A stretch of DNA of 64,000 bases from Pleurodeles waltl (lineage: Eukaryota; Chordata; Amphibia; Caudata; Salamandridae), in the NCBI RefSeq assembly GCF_031143425.1, contig NC_090444.1, positions 1,534,738,782-1,534,802,781 of the forward strand, read 5' to 3'. The stretch's first letter is position 1. Each line of letters starts with the position of its first letter. Of this stretch, positions 23,200 to 35,004 are shown one piece after another. A model generated the notes under the pieces. The model was not told the DNA's origin. It saw nothing but the letters and a program-made list of their open reading frames with translations, and did no database searches. Position numbers and translations under genes: made by a program.

Positions 23200-24290
23200 T
23201 CAGCTCAAGTACTGATTGATGCCACCTAGCCTTATGTCTCCAACTTCATCCTCATCATGCTCATCCTCACTTGGCAAATCGGCATTTCCACCTCATCTGG
23301 TAAGAATGGTATTTGATGTCTCAAGGCAAGTTTGTGGAGCATGCAGCAGGCAACAATTATTGGAAATACCTTGTAGGGTGTGTAGAGGAGGGCTCCTAGA
23401 GATTTGTCTATGCTGTGAAATCTTGCCTTCAAAAGTCCACTCCACGACATGCCTTTGTCCTTCCCTAGGCTTCATTGAAGCGGACTTACCCTGTTGTGGC
23501 TGGATACCTCATTGGTGTCAATAGCTAAGGATGGTTTGGGTAGCCAGAGTCCCTTGTAAGGTATAGTTACACCAATCCAAACTTTAATGTTGGACATACA
23601 CATCACATATATGGTAGGTGGAAAAAAAGGTCCAGCCACACATGACATATATGACTTACCAACTGGCCAGGCCCTCTCTGTGTATACTTGTGTCATGAGC
23701 AGTGGGATTTTGCTGTTCGGCATGATGAAGGAATCATGGCGTGATCCTGAATACTGTGCACAAACTTGTGAAAGTATAGGTCAGCCAAACAGACCACTTG
23801 GATGTTTACGGAGAGGAAGTTTTTTCTGTACCTATATACCTGCTCATTGGCAGGTACCAAGGCTACATGGGTTCCATCTCTGGCTCAAACCACATGTGGA
23901 ATGTGTCCCAAAGCATTGAAATCTGTCTTTACATGGGCCAAATCCTCACGTTGGGGAAATCGGATGTAGCTGTTTTAACAATGCAGACAGTACAGCCTTC
24001 AAAACCAGACTGGACATGAGCTGAGACATAACTGCGGGTAGGGCCACTGTATTCTGAAAGGACCCAGTGGCCAGGAAGTGTAGCACTGACATGACTTGAA
24101 TGATGGGACGTATGCTATTGGATTGCGACTGGCAGGCATCAGATCTGGCTATAGCTGATGACATAGAATCCAGGAAATATGTTTGAATTACATGTTGTGT
24201 TTCTATGGTCTGCAGGTCTTAGTGGATGGTACACTGGAGGCTGTCTTGCTCTCTTCAGGCAAGGGTAACTATGTGGGACAACACCAGAAT
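23200..24290 (-). pseudogene. HARBI1-type Harbinger transposase remnant
   Basis: Read on the minus strand, in several frames, the order matches a HARBI1/PIF DDE transposase. It begins with an N-terminal helical part (SVLHFLATGSFQNTVAL near 24090). Next are HIPHVV then RDGTHVALVPANEQVYRYRK near 23860, containing the first catalytic aspartate (DGTHV). FLSVNIQVVCLADLYFHKF and TERAWPVG lie near 23660-23800. An interruption falls where the second catalytic segment (GDSGY type) should be. The conserved end GLLKARFHSIDKSLGALLY and VACCMLHKLALRH lies at about 23290-23440. An acidic tail (DEHDEDEVGDIRL) leads to a stop at 23200-23202. There are at least four frameshifts or stops and one insertion, so it cannot encode an active enzyme. 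Confidence 0.85.
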
Positions 24291-25018
24291 GTATGTGACT
24301 GACACAGTCTATACATCATCAGTATGATCAAAACAACTTCACACATATATTTAAATCATGTCACATGAAACAGTTAATATGTGGTATTCAGCACATAGCA
24401 AGGCAAAATATGAAAGTGTACCCAGATTCAAATCCCCTAAACCTTTGCATGTTCTCTAAATGGATATACATGTCACTGACAGTAAAAGCTACATCAACCT
24501 AGTTGACATGTGACATAGACTTGTTGCACCTATGCCATCTTTTAATTGTCATTTGTATGGTGAAAACACTGTTTCATTTACATAACCCAAATTATCTCAA
24601 TTTACTTCCTCTACTAATGACATGCACATTGATACTTGATACTTGTAAGCCAGCACGTAACACATTGTCATAGATATGTTTACAGTAAATGACGCAACTT
24701 TCATAACCTCATCTTACATATATGAGCCCTAAAATTGCAGCTGCCTGACATACTGTACAGGACATCAGGAAGTGACCTGACTCCACCAGTGGATGTCAGC
24801 ATGCTGGTAGGTGGTTACAACCACAGTGGATATTGCCATTGGAACACATTGCTGCCTTTGGCGGACTTGGGCCAATGGCCATGTCCACCAGTGGTGATGG
24901 TCTTGTACGTGGCAGGCGTGATCGCCATCTTCTGCACAATCCCTCACTTGACTTCTCACACTGTTGCCAGCAAGACCTCCACTACCTGAGTTGCTGTGTA
25001 CTGCCTATGGGAGCAATC
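24291..25018. other. Harbinger intergenic region, 5' leader of SANT gene 2
   Basis: Sits between divergent genes: the transposase remnant on the minus strand and SANT gene 2 on the plus strand. The promoters of both would be expected here. From about 24830 the sequence aligns with 38560-38724 of the second, fragmentary copy (CATTG.TGCCT, then GGGCCAATG), so this leader is a conserved part of the unit. Confidence 0.5.
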
Positions 25019-25132
25019 ATGCCACATCCTGCAGGTGATAGGGTCCCTGCCTTCTCTCTGGAAGAGCTGGACGAGCTTGTGAAGGAGGTCCTACCCCTGT
25101 ATGGACAGTTATATGGTGTACCAGAGGAGCAG
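25019..25132 (+). pseudogene. Harbinger SANT-like gene 2, exon 1
   Basis: A 38-codon exon from ATG 25019 (MPHPAGDRVPAFSLEELDEL) to a GAGCAG|gtgagt donor. It forms the first helix of a SANT/Myb-like domain (LVKEVLPLYGQLYG). The same 114-bp exon with the same donor is at 38725-38838; 25 or more of 38 residues agree. This gene is distinct from SANT gene 1 in the same element. Confidence 0.7.
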
Positions 25133-25574
25133 GTGAGTCCAATGCAATACCAATGGGGAAAGGTAGAGTGTATGATGTAGATGAAATGTGCAGGAATGAA
25201 GGATTGAGCTATCATGTGTGGGTAGATGGTTTTGTGCACATGTGCATAGAAAGAATTTGAGCACGGATACATAGTAGGTAGTGTGTGATGTATATACCCT
25301 GATACACATATGTACATTGCAGCATTTACATCAATGTTGGTTTGACAAAGAGTTGTGGAGAGGTATCATTTTTAGGACATACTTGGTACTGGGTATGCAT
25401 GTTGTATGCCTAACTCCACTTCACACATGGCCTGACTGCAAAGGGTGACTTGTAAAAGAGTTTGATGTGTGAGGAAGGGTGTTTGGCTACTTGCACTAAA
25501 TTGATTGTTCACCATACTTGTTTTGGGATGGAACATGTGTACATGACTTTCTCCTCTTGTTTGTTTTATCCATG

Positions 25575-25851
25575 CAACACCCATCAGAAAAAGTGGATCT
25601 GGCATGCCATCGGCAAGAAAGTGCAGACCCTGGGCATCCACTGCTGGTGGAGCACCCACTTTAGAAAGTGGTGGGAGGACATGAGATGCTAGGCCCGTAA
25701 GACTGATGAGGCCCAGCTGGGGATGTTCTCCCAAGGAAGAATAGGTGCCCGTCGGACCTTAATCCCTCCCGCCCCCTAATGGCCGGCATATTGGCAGTGG
25801 CCTACCTTGAGCTGGATGGGAATTTGAGGGCAGCACCGCAGCCACAAGTGG
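25575..25851 (+). pseudogene. Harbinger SANT-like gene 2, exon 2
   Basis: Continues the DNA-binding domain: HQKKWIWHAIGKKVQTLGIH, then RKWWEDMRC, where a tryptophan-rich third helix is typical. A TAG follows at about 25690, after which the frame continues RKTDEAQLGMFSQGRIGARR and later YPELDG-like residues in another frame. The exon ends GTGG|gtgagt. Its acceptor is damaged: the position where the second copy has GGAG|GTCG reads GCAAC. Two stops or frameshifts and the lost acceptor make it a pseudogene. Confidence 0.65.
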
Positions 25852-27704
25852 GTGAGTAGTGATTATACTCATTTACATTCCTCTTCCAGGTCAGTATATG
25901 ATGTGAAAGACTCTAAGTTGTGACAATGTGGTAAGTGAAAAATGTTAAATGTCTCCTAGAAATACCTAGTTGTAGAGTCCTCAACATTCATACAAGAGTG
26001 TGCACTTTGTATTGTGTATAGGGACAAAATACTCACCTATGTCATCCCTTCTGTACAGTAGCATATGATGATGCACATGCGACTGTGTCACATGTGTAGC
26101 ACTATACTGCTCTTAATACCCTGCTGGTTGTTCCTTGCCACCTACAGATCTATATTCCCAATATCCTGATGGTACGTTTTCATGGTCTTTGCCCTCTGTC
26201 TATTCAAATGCCCCATAATCCATCTCTATGTGCAACATAGAGTCTGACAAGTTGAAAACATGCCTACTATGCCTGAGGTTTCAAATGAGTATCAACTTAT
26301 TGTGAGTATGTGATCTCAATCTGACATTTCACATGCGGACTAAACATTGGCGCCTGTGATGTTTCATCAGAATGGACATCCTGCATGTACTAAACCATAA
26401 TAGTATAACCAGACTTTTAATGCAACCCATATCATTGATATGAGAGCTCAGAATATTAGTACTATGTACATGTTCCCTGGATGGTATATGGTTACACATC
26501 TATTTCCTATTCCAATGTGTTGTGGGCATGCTAAATAGGCCACAACATCTTCGTAATAAGTACAATCTACGCAGTTTTTCCTCAACATCATGTGTACAGT
26601 GTTAGGTTCAGCTATCTATCAACATTGTGATGCAACTTAAACATATTTACTTTTGCTATTGTGGATATGTCCTGAAGGCTTTTGGTGTTAAATCCTATTG
26701 TGTTGCAGGCGTGGTAGTTCACCTTCACAAGTTGTTGGAATGGTATGTGTAGTCAGTCATTTGGTTTGTCTCATGGTGTAGGTCTCTATCATGTTAATCA
26801 CAGAATTGTGGTGTGGCAGTGTAATGTTCATTTACAGATGTACGATTGCTCATGTCTGAAGTGTGGATAGTGAATGTTGCCACTTGTATGATAGGCTATT
26901 GATTTTGCCACTCATCATGATTAGTTGTACTGTATGTGGCCTTCATGCACATGCCAGGTGTACATTGTATTTAAGGTGTTGATATGGTACCTGGGGTTGT
27001 CGGTGAGTAAATCATGTGGGCTAAGTTGGCCCCTATAAGTGTACATGACTTTGTTTAGAGGTGGAGAATGACTAAGATGAGTAGCTCCACAAAGTATGTT
27101 GCATTCTTTGACTACTGGGACATCTGTGTTGACATGTGTGTAGACTATATCATACTCCAATTTATGAAGAGGCAAATATAGTTGTGGCATGTTTGCAGAT
27201 GTAAATTGTGAAGGTTGTGGACTCTGTCACATTAAATTGTTTTGGCTTGTATGCAACATGCTGTCTTGTGTTTGACATATAATAAGGTTCCTTTCCTGGT
27301 ACATTACATCAGCTAAAAATGTAGGTATGTGTGGATTTTGTGTATGTAACATGTTGTTACCACTATTTCCCATTGCTTGGCTGTTGGTTAACTACATTGC
27401 TGTGGATAGGGACTCAGATTCATGTTGGCAAGTGAGGTTGTCAATGAAATGGTTATTGTGATGGCTTTACTGATATGACGGTATAATAGGTGTGTGATAC
27501 GTGGATTAGCTGGAGTGTGACATTGTTGTAATGTAGGGGTGTAGATGGTATCTAATTGTGACATGATGTTGTGACATGATATTTCAAACTCTTTACTAAC
27601 CTGGTTCTAACTGGGGGTGTGGTACAAGTGGCTGTAATGTGATTGATGTGTACAGTGTAATGTTAGTGTTTGAAAAGAATATGATGACCCTACCTCTCTT
27701 TCAG
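25852..27704. other. Presumed intron of SANT gene 2
   Basis: About 1.85 kb of AT-rich sequence between the donor at 25852 and a good acceptor (CTCTCTTTCAG) at 27694-27704. Nothing coding or repetitive was recognised within it. Confidence 0.4.
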
Positions 27705-28187
27705 TCACCCTTTATCTACCGTCCCCCCTCCACCTTCCTCTTCCGAATCCCAAACCAATCTTCCCAGACCCAGAAAAATAACACAGATAGACAGCCATGC
27801 ATCCATCTCAACATCCAAGGGTAGCTCCAAATGAAATAAGCACCACAAGACACACCACCAGCATTCACACAACGAACATTCAGATGCACACACAGCAACA
27901 GTCACGACCTGCCCTGACACCCCCACCATCACAGACAGCACACCTGACACACCTGCAGACACCACACCAACATTCACAGATCCAGCCACTACACCTATCC
28001 TACCCACAGACAGCACCACAGCAGACCCTCAGCTATCCACCCAAGTCACCACACACGCAGATACTACAATCACTGACACTCCTACATGCAGCACATCCCT
28101 CATACCTGCAGTCACCACCCCAACAGTCACCCACCCACCATGGCATCCCTTAGCACTTCCACCCTCATTCACTCACCCAAAAGACAA
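27705..28187 (+). pseudogene. Thr/Pro-rich exon, probable tail of SANT gene 2
   Basis: After the acceptor CCTCTCTTTCAG a frame starting at 27706 reads HPLSTVPPPPSSSESQTNLP and, after one TGA, a Thr/Pro/Asp-rich low-complexity run (TPTITDSTPDTPADTTPTFT and similar) to PKDN and a stop near 28187. One clear frame with periodic TTP/TDT residues is more gene-like than its shadows. I link it to SANT gene 2 by position and splice site only. No domain is recognised; it looks like a disordered tail. Confidence 0.45.
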
Positions 28188-28600
28188 CTAGCAACCACAA
28201 GCATGCCTGGCCACAAACATGCACCCAAGACAATCACACCAACACCTCTTACAACCACTCCCTCTCCCTCCACACCCAAACCTTTTTGCTATGACTGTCC
28301 CCGTATGTCAGAAAAAGCCTTCCTTTCAGAGGTTGCACTTTTCCCTGTTCCTTTTCCCTCAGTGTGACCACCCTAAACATTCTGTATCCCTCCCCAAGTC
28401 TGAACCTTCCACCTCCAAGACTTCCTGTGCCCCCTCCAAGTACCCATGCCCCTCCCCCTGCCAAGAAGTCTACCCCACCCAAAAAAGCCAACCCTCTTCT
28501 AAGCCTAAACCTAAACCCCCCTTCCTAAGCCACATCCCAAAGGCCCCCCTCCCAAACCAAAGCCAAACTCCCCCTCCACCCTGATAATCCCTGAGGTGCC
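28188..28600 (+). other. Proline/lysine-rich C-rich region in Harbinger
   Basis: Very C-rich sequence, with frames such as PPPSTHAPPPAKKSTPPKKA. It may be the remainder of the disordered protein tail in shifted frames. Low complexity prevents a firm coding call. Confidence 0.35.
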
Positions 28601-28779
28601 TGCCTGCCTCTTTGATGCCCCTACCTGTGGAGGTTACATAGCAGTCAGGAGTCAAGTTCATGGCACACATATGTGCACTGTGTGCATACAGACATTTGTA
28701 TCAGGACTGGCCCATGGCCTTTGAGTTTCCCGTTTCTGAATTTTTAATATATTTAAAACTGACCTATTGTTGGTTTAGT

Positions 28780-29470
28780 GGTTACAACTTTGTCATGCAT
28801 TTCTTTTCTAGTATGGAGTTGTTCCTGGCTGACATTGGTTGTGTGTCAGTATTTGTGTGTGGGGCTTGTGCCACCTGTATTGTTTGTGCACTATGTGAGG
28901 TTGTACGCAGAGCTTTTGTCCCAGAGTGATAGGGTGTGTATCCTGTTAACGGCCTGTGTTTGTTCGACACATTTTGTTGTTATGCTATTGAGTGGTGTCT
29001 GTGTTGACATGTGTTTGTTGCTGTGTTGTGTGGTCTGGTGTGCTTTGACGGGTGTGTGTGTGTGTGCATGTTTAGTGCCTGGCATGATAGATAAAATGTG
29101 CTATGTGTGATGTGTATGTTGATTGGTAAGTTGTATGGTTGAGTGATTGTGTGTGTTTGTTGTGTGTTGGTTGTGTTGTATGTGTGATGTGTCCTTGGAT
29201 AGTGTCTATTTTGAGTGCTTGTCAACGTATTGACATTGGTGTGGTTGTGGTGTTGTTGTGGCGTGTTATGGTGTTGTGTGTTATTGTGTGTCACTGGGCA
29301 TGTGCTGTGTTTCCGTGCGTGTGTGTTTTTGATGTGTGTGTGTGTGCTGAACTGAGTGTGTGTACTGTGTATGTGGCTGTATGCGAGTGTGCATGTCAGT
29401 ATGTAGTAGTTTGTGGTTGTCACCCCCTGCAACGCCCTTCCCGATGGTATATTGTGTGTGTACATACATT
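28780..29470 (+). repeat. GT-rich low-complexity tract
   Basis: The plus strand is dominated by GTGT/TGTG words, including an uninterrupted (GT)n at about 29049-29066, with few C or A over about 650 bp. It lies just after a C/A-rich tract (27720-28600), so strand composition flips near 28650. Cys/Val-rich ORFs here are artefacts. Confidence 0.7.
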
Positions 29471-29929
29471 GACAATATACAACAGTAACAGGTATGTTTG
29501 TGTACCTACGGTTGCTGTCATCGGCAAAGATTCCGTAGTCTTTGTACGAGCAGGAGCAGCGGGATGATGTCTACTTCTGGTTCCATGCCGGCTCCCGACA
29601 AGTATGACTTCCTCAAGGTGAGTGCTTCCTTTTATGGAGTTCATTTCCACCAGGGGTTTCCGTGGTGGTGCAACTGCAGCAGAAACCTTGGCGGTGAGCA
29701 GCCACGTAATCTGTCCGTCGGAAACAGGGTATCCACCGGACTGCAGGTGCCTTCTGATGTCCATTGCGGTCTGATCGCAGTGACGGTCCCAGCGGTGTTT
29801 TGTCTGTATTCTGTTGAGAATACCACCCTGATCATAATTTGGCATTCTTTTCCACCAGTCTATTGGTGGTACGACTGCCACCACCAACATGGCAGTCCTG
29901 AGACCGCCAAACTCGTAATAAGGCCCTTA

Positions 29930-30390
29930 GTCTATAAAGTTATCAGATATTTCAAACTCTTTTCTAGTTTTAATAATCAACCGTGCTTCAGTCCATGGTT
30001 GGTGAAAACCATAGACTTGGTTTAGACTGTTATTTATGGAGCATTTGTCAAGTTCGTTCAATTCGTACTGACTTTTCCCAGGGTTCTCTTCTAAAATAAA
30101 TAGATCATCTCCATACATATACGCATTAACATAGTGATCTTTACCTTCAGCCCTCTCTCAGCCAGTTACTGGAAGATCTGCTAAGAATAGAGGGAAGATG
30201 ATAGGGTCTAGGACACACCCTCTTTTGTTTATTCTAAATTACAGTTTTGTTATGCATTACCCGTAGGGCCCTGGCATGAAGAATATGTAAAATATACATA
30301 ACTTTTATAGTTGGGCCACAAAGTATATGGTCAAATGTGGCACAAACATCCATGATACAACAGCAAAGATCACCACTCTTGTGGGAGATA
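29930..30390 (-). pseudogene. Decayed LINE reverse transcriptase fragment
   Basis: On the minus strand, near 30330-30390, CCCIMDVCATFDHI resembles RT motif A. RGCVLDPIIFPLFLADLPVT near 30165-30230 resembles motif B, and YMYGDDLFILEENP at about 30080-30125 is a YADD motif C with Ala changed to Gly. A TGA interrupts the frame after LPVTG. It is a much older relative of the LINE at 8208-11880. It was split by the Harbinger insertion, whose right end is at 29926. Confidence 0.7.
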
Positions 30391-31743
30391 GTGCTTGTGG
30401 ATCTTTGTGCCAAATGGTGAAAAATTAAACCTTGGTATAGAGCACTAGAAGCTCAGTGAAAACCTACTTGTTTACATGGATTTACAGTGTGTTCTCCTAA
30501 CAACCCTCAATGTGCTGCAGTATTAGCATTGCATAAATGCTCTTCGTGCATCCAGCACTGAGATTAGTCTGTGGAAGACCGGTAGGTCTTTAACCCCTCT
30601 TGTTAGTGGTTGGGTCGAAGAATTTCAGTAGTTGACCAGTCTACAACACATATTAAACAAGCATTTGCAATGCACTAGGGTATTGCATTTCTCAGAGTTA
30701 CAGCTATTAGCAGTTGTAAACTCCCAACCGGATTTTTCTTGCCAAATTGAATGGAAAAAAACAGCGCGATCGTGCTGCTACAGTTCACTTGTAGTGAAAC
30801 CTATCGTAACTGCAAAAGCGCAATTAACTATGTAACAGGGTCGATGTTATGCAAAGTAGTCCACAACCCTGATGGGAAACAGCGAGCCTCGCATGTTTTC
30901 AGTTCTTGGTCGCTGCGCTCGAGGAGGGCTAACCACCAGAAAAGGCATGACGTATGTGTGCCTTCCACTAATGAAAGCAAGCAGATTTTAACAGGCAAGC
31001 CCACAAACCAATGAAAGACACTGACGTGACGTGGACGGGGCTCCAAGCCCTTTTCTAACGCCTAAAGCATCTCGCAAGCGCATGCGAAGCTGGCTCGCCC
31101 CTAAGAAGTAGGAAGAGTAATTTGGGCCAACAGTCAGGATTCAACTTCAATGTAGGATCGGATATACAATCAGTGACTGCAGACTGCCTGAAATTTATAA
31201 TACTACTATATGAAAACCCAGAATAGTAAGTTATCCTGAATCTGTAACAGAGAAGGTGATGGGGCTAACTTTAAATTCTTTCCAATGAAATTCCAAAATG
31301 TAGGGATATAATTGCTAACAATAACTTCATTCAACCCATAACGCAATATCTGATTATATTATACCATATTATTTACACGTTGCTTATGCGTTGTGATACT
31401 CGTGATAACTATTAGCTTCACATATAGCAAAATACCATTTATTCATATCAGAATATTTTCCTTTCATATTTCCTTTAACTACACTAATTTGTTTGATTAC
31501 TTTTATTGAGGTAACACAGTCAATGGCTATATTGAATGACACATTAAATGTATGGGTCTCTCGGAAAAGGAACATTAACTCAAAAACTGTCTTTCTGTCA
31601 GGCACAACTGCAACTACGGAAAACTGTTTTAGGGAGATAAATATTAAGGCAACAGCCAGGAGTCATCTATTCATTTAAAGTAGACATTTGTTTAAGATGT
31701 AATGTCCTGGTAGGCAGCAATTCATCTTAACACATCTTAAAAG
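30391..31743. other. Intron sequence with a probable dispersed repeat at 30650-31090
   Basis: The part at about 30650-31090 is richer in CpG (GCGCGATCG, GTCGCTGCGCTCGAGG) than its surroundings, with sharp edges, as expected of a short interspersed repeat. I cannot name it or find its ends. The rest is AT-rich intron with no recognised content. Confidence 0.35.
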
Positions 31744-32113
31744 CAGGGGCAAGCTCCTCCATTAGGGTGGAGGAGCATCACCCTCCGCTAGCAGCAGCTG
31801 CAAAACCTTTACAAGAAAACAATAATAAACTGTGTCATGTGCAGTAGGCTCTCTCCAGCCCAGCAACACAGCTGTCGGTCTGGATAGAGCATGCACAGGC
31901 TCCCAGTCTGCCTGGGAGACCAGACACTGCTCTGAGCAGCACCACGTTTGGCTGCAGGGCGGGCTGCGAGCCTGTGTCTGCAGCAGAGGAGCGGATAGAC
32001 CGGTGAGGCGGCAGCGATTGATGTGTTTATTTTTTTAATTATTAATTTAATTTTTATTAAAGCCCCCCACCCACCCTGGCACGCCGCCCCACAACTTCCG
32101 CGTGCCGCGACTC
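31744..32113. mobile_element. Probable hAT-like short element, 370 bp
   Basis: Begins CAGGGGCAAGCTCCTCC and ends in GC-rich sequence with CCGCGACTC. Flanks are CTTAAAAG (31736-31743) and CTTAAAAT (32114-32121), an 8-bp duplication with one mismatch. The CAGGGGC start resembles the hAT MITE at 18571, but the right terminus is not a good inverted match, so the class is tentative. The composition contrasts with the surrounding AT-rich DNA. Confidence 0.5.
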
Positions 32114-32121
32114 CTTAAAAT

Positions 32122-34175
32122 TAAAGTATGTACCGCACACTAATCTTCAAAACTAAATAGCAAACATCAAGAATCAGAGGTTTAGGATCACATTAAGATT
32201 TTCTGGAATAGAAACTACGCTCTAAATCCACAGCTGTTTATAGAGTTACTAATCCGCTAAACTCGTGGCCCCATTGGCCACAGGATACCTCGATGTTCCC
32301 TAAGGGAGAACCTCAGTATTGCAATTGGAAACGTTTGACTCACAGCCCATATAGCACTATTCGTCATGAGGTCTCCACTGTTAAGGGCAGGTCATCTGAC
32401 TCCCACTGTTTTTTTTGACAGACCTCAAATTACAGCCTGTCAGAGAGGCTTGTCGTCTGGAATTATGATAGGAAGGCTTCTGAAACTGAGATTTTATTTT
32501 AACACTCTAAAGCAAGCCTGTGGAACAATTACCCCTGTCCATTAGGCACTTATCACTCACCAATCACTCAGGTATTTCAAATTCACAGGGGCTACCCTAA
32601 TGGGTACTTTGTAGTATGTACAAAATACCTACATATTCTATGAAGCAGCATCAACACTCTTGTCCTCAGTGGCCCATACACAATGGGAATACATCCATTC
32701 AACAACTACACCTCTAATATTAGTGTGCAGCATGTTTAAAAGAAGCAGGCTATTATTCTTCCTTTTAAGTATATATCCCTTTTGACTTCTCTGTTTCTTG
32801 ATCATTTAGATGCATCTGCTGATGATGGGCTATTCTATATTAACCAGATACAGATAATCATTCACGCTTTAAATAATTTACTTAAAAATGATATAACTGT
32901 TGCAGCTTACATTCCTCTTAAACTAGTATTTTCGTTTATGAATAATGCACATAATGGACAAATTGTGTGGTTAGGCGCTGTTTTCAGTGCTTTAATGGAG
33001 CTGCAGCTTGAAATAACGGTTTGAAATGGTTGAACTCCCTCAAAAATGAACTGAGACAAAAGCATTACAAATTAACGTATTTCGTCCATGCATATAAATT
33101 AAATCATCCCACTAGACAGTATGACTGTGAATAACTCTACCTACTTGTTATTTCGTTGGACTTTGTGGTTCTATCTATGCAATCTGTATAATAATCATTG
33201 TTATTATCTCAGTATCTGAGGCTTATCAGTAGCTTTGAGAGGGTCACATCTATTAAAATGTAATGCCACCTTGTGGGATCCTTGTGCAATGTATTTATAA
33301 TTGGTCTCACTTGGTAAACGAAAGCAACACACACCTCATTCCAGTATCTGCCAACATTTCACTGGGCCATCTTCCACTAACACCTTGCAGTTAAGATCAG
33401 AGTTCTAATAGAGCAACAGTATTCACCAAGCTCACATAATGCACCTGTGCTGGTAGTGAACACAGCTCTAATGAACACAGCTTTCTAACCGTTCAATTTC
33501 ATGTGCACAAGGCTGAACATGAAAATAATTAGCATCTCTCCTGCTACAATTTCCTGAAATAAATGAGTCACTATATACCTTACATTTCAACTTGGGAGGC
33601 TTTCAAAGGGTGAAGCATGGGTGCTTCAAAGCATCCACCCATGGATTTTGGTGCATTGCCAGATTAACTAAAGCTATTAAACCAAGCAATGTGTCAAAAT
33701 GTAACACCTTCCCTAATGAGGTGTAACAAGTAGAAATATCTTGATTTCTCCTCATTATTTTTCTTTCCACCTATAGAGAGAAAAATACCTCGTAAGGATT
33801 GTGTTTTTGTTTTCAAGACGGCATCCCTTCCTGCACAAAAATAATCCTGCCTGTAAATCAGGCACCCATGTACTATGGTGCAAGGGTGCCTGTGTTGGCG
33901 TTAGGCAGCCAAGGTATGCCAAATCATTAAGAGAACACAAATGCTCCATATCCTTGGACAGAATTTCTGCTACCTCATCCAAGGTATTGCAGCAACTTAG
34001 ATTGCTACCCTGTGTTGCGTGAAATATAAGTAAATGTGCCCCATAAGGTGTTATCTGCATTAAAAAGCTGTCTAGTCATAAAAGCATTCATTGTGCTTTA
34101 AAACAGTTGTTTCATTGTTCTGTTCGATTTACAGTTTTATTTTAAAATGTTTTAGTTATTACCTTTGTATGTAGT
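32122..34175. other. Intron sequence, nothing firm recognised
   Basis: AT-rich sequence with no coding signal. The part at about 33594-34075 is more compact in composition and may be an unrecognised interspersed repeat. No terminal structure was found. Confidence 0.35.
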
Positions 34176-34258
34176 TTTTTTTTGTTTAACACATGCTTTA
34201 TTCGATCAGTCGATCATCAAAGCGAATTTACAGTAATAATAGGAATAAGGATAAAACC

Positions 34259-34283
34259 AATAATAATAATAATAATAATAATA
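34259..34283. repeat. (AAT)n microsatellite
   Basis: Eight consecutive AAT units inside the 3' UTR of the LINE fragment. Confidence 0.95.
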
Positions 34284-34416
34284 CATAGATAAAAAATATA
34301 AAACATGGGTGCCTAAAAGCATGATTCAATTAAAATTCTCAGTATACATAATACACATAATACGGTTTCAACCCCCCTCCTGCAGTTCTTATAAGAGTAA
34401 AAAGTAGGGCTCTGAA

Positions 34417-35004
34417 TTATAACACAGTCCTAGCAATGGAATTGCGTATTCGCCATGCTACTAATAAATATTTACTGACAGCAAGTATTAAAACCGTAGA
34501 ATGGTGACTTTTTAAGATCCTCAAAGCAGAGGCACAGTCTCTTATCCCCATTTCGCGACAAATGTGACGGATCCACTTAGACCTAGGAAGGGAGTAAGCA
34601 GGGCAAAAAAACATAAAATGTTCAACCGTTTCCGATTTTGCTCCACAAACTGGGCATGTACTTGTATCTGTTTTTGTACCCCATTTACAAATCAATGACT
34701 TCAGCGGCAACGACCTAAAACGGAATCTGGCATATAAGCTTTTACCGAGAATGTCAGGAATATTGTCTAAATATGGTTCAAATTGCGGATACCACTTAAA
34801 ATCTGTAAAGCGATTAGTTAAGGTGCCATAGGTTCTGTGGGTGATATAATAGTTGCGTACATAGGACCAATATATGCGTTTCAGTACAATGGAGTGAGCC
34901 TTTTCTAGTTTATGGGGTTCCTCCCAAAAGTGGCTGAGGCCAAGTTTGTTAAACCAACTGGATACATGTTTAACCCAAGGAATAGAGGTTGAGTTGGAGC
35001 ACAT
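34417..35004 (-). CDS. LINE ORF C-terminal domain with zinc-knuckle motif (fragment)
   Basis: 195 codons from the first ATG, with about 33 more open codons upstream (…KQLYWIRLWTVPELDVYK). This is the region after the reverse transcriptase in LINE proteins. It includes the helical stretch KSLYARFRFRSLPLKSLICK and a Cys/His cluster CPVCGAKSETVEHFMFFCP of the C-x2-C-x8-H-x4-C type, which is thought to bind nucleic acid. The frame is intact to its stop, but the endonuclease and RT are missing through 5' truncation, so it cannot be active. The clade is probably related to, but not the same family as, the element at 8208-11880. Confidence 0.75.
   Translation of the reverse strand: MCSNSTSIPWVKHVSSWFNKLGLSHFWEEPHKLEKAHSIVLKRIYWSYVRNYYITHRTYGTLTNRFTDFKWYPQFEPYLDNIPDILGKSLYARFRFRSLPLKSLICKWGTKTDTSTCPVCGAKSETVEHFMFFCPAYSLPRSKWIRHICREMGIRDCASALRILKSHHSTVLILAVSKYLLVAWRIRNSIARTVL

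Larger units (their letters stand above)
19113..29926. mobile_element. Large PIF/Harbinger DNA transposon, 10.8 kb
   Basis: The left end GGGCCTCATTACAACTTTGG is matched at the right end by its complement (reading back: GGGCCTTATTACGAGTTTGG). The flanks are TCA (19110-19112) and TTA (29927-29929), fitting the 3-bp TTA/TWA duplication of Harbinger with one change. Inside are a SANT/Myb-like gene (19763-21793, plus), a HARBI1-type transposase remnant (23200-24290, minus), a second SANT-like gene (from 25019, plus) and a Thr/Pro-rich exon (27705-28187). No internal copies of the terminal repeat were seen, so it appears to be one element. It lies within an older LINE fragment. All genes carry stops or frameshifts, so it is probably dead. 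Confidence 0.88.

Noticed and set aside
29139..29567. Cys/Val-rich 142-codon ORF
   Set aside because: Produced by the GT-rich tract; TGT and GTG codons give Cys and Val automatically.
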